8,088 nucleotides of DNA from Flavobacteriales bacterium. Lineage in GTDB: Bacteria; Bacteroidota; Bacteroidia; Flavobacteriales; PHOS-HE28. Every line of letters begins with the position of its first letter. The first letter of the stretch is position 1. The notes beneath the pieces are model-generated. The model was not told the origin of the DNA and did not search any database. It worked only from the letters and a program-made list of their open reading frames with translations. The stretch lies in assembly GCA_008016945.1 (NCBI GenBank), contig SSGN01000208.1, positions 1 through 8,088 on the forward strand. Direction: 5' to 3'. Below, in pieces: positions 7,020 to 8,088 of the stretch. Position numbers and translations under genes: made by a program.

Positions 7020-8088
7020 ATGACCGCGATGATCAAGACCACTTTCGCTCTCTCCGCGCTAGCCCTTGCATGCACCGTGGAAGCGCAGCTCATCAACCCC
7101 AACTTCGAGGACGGCCTTTAGGGTTGGACATCGCCCTGCGGCGAGCAGGCGGAACTGAGCACGGACGTGCCCACGCACGGCGGCGCATACAGCCTGCGGA
7201 TCAGGGCACGCGATCCGACCAGCACACCGTGCGTTATGGTCGAAGACCCGGACGCGCCCCTGCTGCCTGACATCTTCGCATACCAGCCGCTGCCCATGGC
7301 CGTGGCGGGTGGTGTGGTCACCCTCACGGTAACCGCCAAGATGGAGGTGGCCGTGCCGGACCAATGGGGCTACGGGATCCGGGGGGACTTCATCGCGATC
7401 CTTTCGGATGCCTCGCTCACGGCGTTGCCAGGTGGACAACTCGGGGTTCCCGCGCAAACGACGTGGTACAGTGGGACTGGCAGTTTCACCGTGCCTCCGC
7501 TGCCCGCGGGGGCCGTGCTTGGTGCGGCCCTCAGCGGCCCTATGTTCGGCCTGGGAGAGGGTTATGCGCTGTTCGACAACGTGATGACCTCCATCACCGG
7601 CAGCGGTGCCGCGCTCAACGCCAGGGTGTGGCTGGGTGGCCCCTACGTGCCGGCACAGAACCTTATGCGCGATGATCTGCGCGCGGGTGGATACCTCCCC
7701 TCCTCCGATCCCTTTCCGCTCAACCCCCTCCCCGATGTGCTCCCGCCAGGCGCGTTGTCCGCCACCGGACCCAATGCGATCGTGGATTGGCTGCGCATCG
7801 AGCTGCGGCACACCATCCCGGGCGTCGGCTGGCTCATCCGCGTGAACGGATCGCTTCAGCGCGACGGCGACATCGTCGCGCTCGACGGCGTCTCGCCACT
7901 CAGCTTCCCGGTGAAGGCCGGCAACTACCTGCTGGTGGTGAGGCACCGCAACCACCTGTCCATCATGACGCAGCAGGCGGTGTCCATCTCATCCGCATCG
8001 CCCCTCGTTGATCTGCGCTCCGCCGCCACGGCGCTGCACACGTTGCCAGCGCCGAACACCGACCTTCCCGCGAAGGTGGTGGGCAACC
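7020..8088 (+). pseudogene. Tandem paralogue of secreted protein, in-frame TAG, partial
   Basis: The frame opens with a signal peptide (starting at 7020, or more classically at the ATG at 7029; ends VEAQ) and NPNFE, the counterpart of DPGFE in the gene upstream. Codon 34 is TAG (7119-7121). The frame then stays open for 322 codons to the window edge and aligns with the neighbour: LFDNV, GPYVPAQ, MRDDLRA, GPNAIVDW, QRDGDIV and HRNHLS all recur in order. The N-terminal domain is more divergent than the middle module. The TAG is not a recoded sense codon for this genome, since the gene at 5699 ends with TAG. Options are a recent nonsense mutation, a sequencing or assembly error, or readthrough. 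Reinitiation at the ATG at 7236 would give a product without a signal peptide. The expected C-terminal repeats lie beyond the window. Confidence 0.8.

Noticed and set aside
6077..7102. 341-residue minus-strand open frame, and a similar 298-residue one at 7059-7955
   Set aside because: Both are antisense to the tandem secreted-protein genes, whose plus-strand translations align to each other; the minus-strand translations show no domain or signal peptide.
1..8088. CRISPR array, defence system or insertion sequence
   Set aside because: No regularly spaced direct repeats, transposase domain or defence-type gene is present; the only dispersed repeat is the two-copy structured element.

Overview
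The window looks like chromosomal DNA of a high-GC member of the Bacteroidota, most likely a Flavobacteriales-type lineage. The reasons are the protein families present (a periplasmic-TPR/class III cyclase fusion, a TonB-dependent receptor, secreted proteins with a repeated YTG..NDRD tail) and the absence of clear Shine-Dalgarno sequences. Two genes also have weak matches to the Bacteroidota -7 promoter box shortly upstream. This placement is inferred from gene content; no rRNA or other taxonomic marker is present.

Layout. Positions 1-649 hold no convincing gene. They contain a strong GC-rich hairpin (172-197) that looks like a terminator, and the first copy of a structured intergenic repeat (472-593). 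A membrane-anchored adenylate cyclase with an extracytoplasmic TPR sensor lies on the minus strand (650-2503). Across a 77-bp divergent gap, a small single-pass membrane protein of unknown function (2581-3216) reads rightward, followed by a TonB-dependent outer-membrane receptor (3318-5297). The 401-bp gap from 5298 to 5698 holds the second copy of the structured repeat (5475-5587). It also holds the upstream part of a short antisense frame broken by one stop codon (5257-5490), which looks like gene debris. Two tandem paralogous secreted proteins follow (5699-7015 and 7020 to the window end), separated by 4 bp. The second has a single in-frame TAG just after its signal peptide and runs off the window.

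How the genes may work together. All five substantial genes encode envelope or secreted products, but the sequence shows no single pathway. The cyclase is predicted to convert an extracytoplasmic or protein-protein signal into cAMP. The receptor takes up an unidentified substrate. The two tail proteins form a likely operon of exported beta-rich proteins. The most notable unexplained features are the paired structured repeat, whose hairpin is kept although its outer-stem sequence differs, and the lone nonsense codon in an otherwise intact paralogue.
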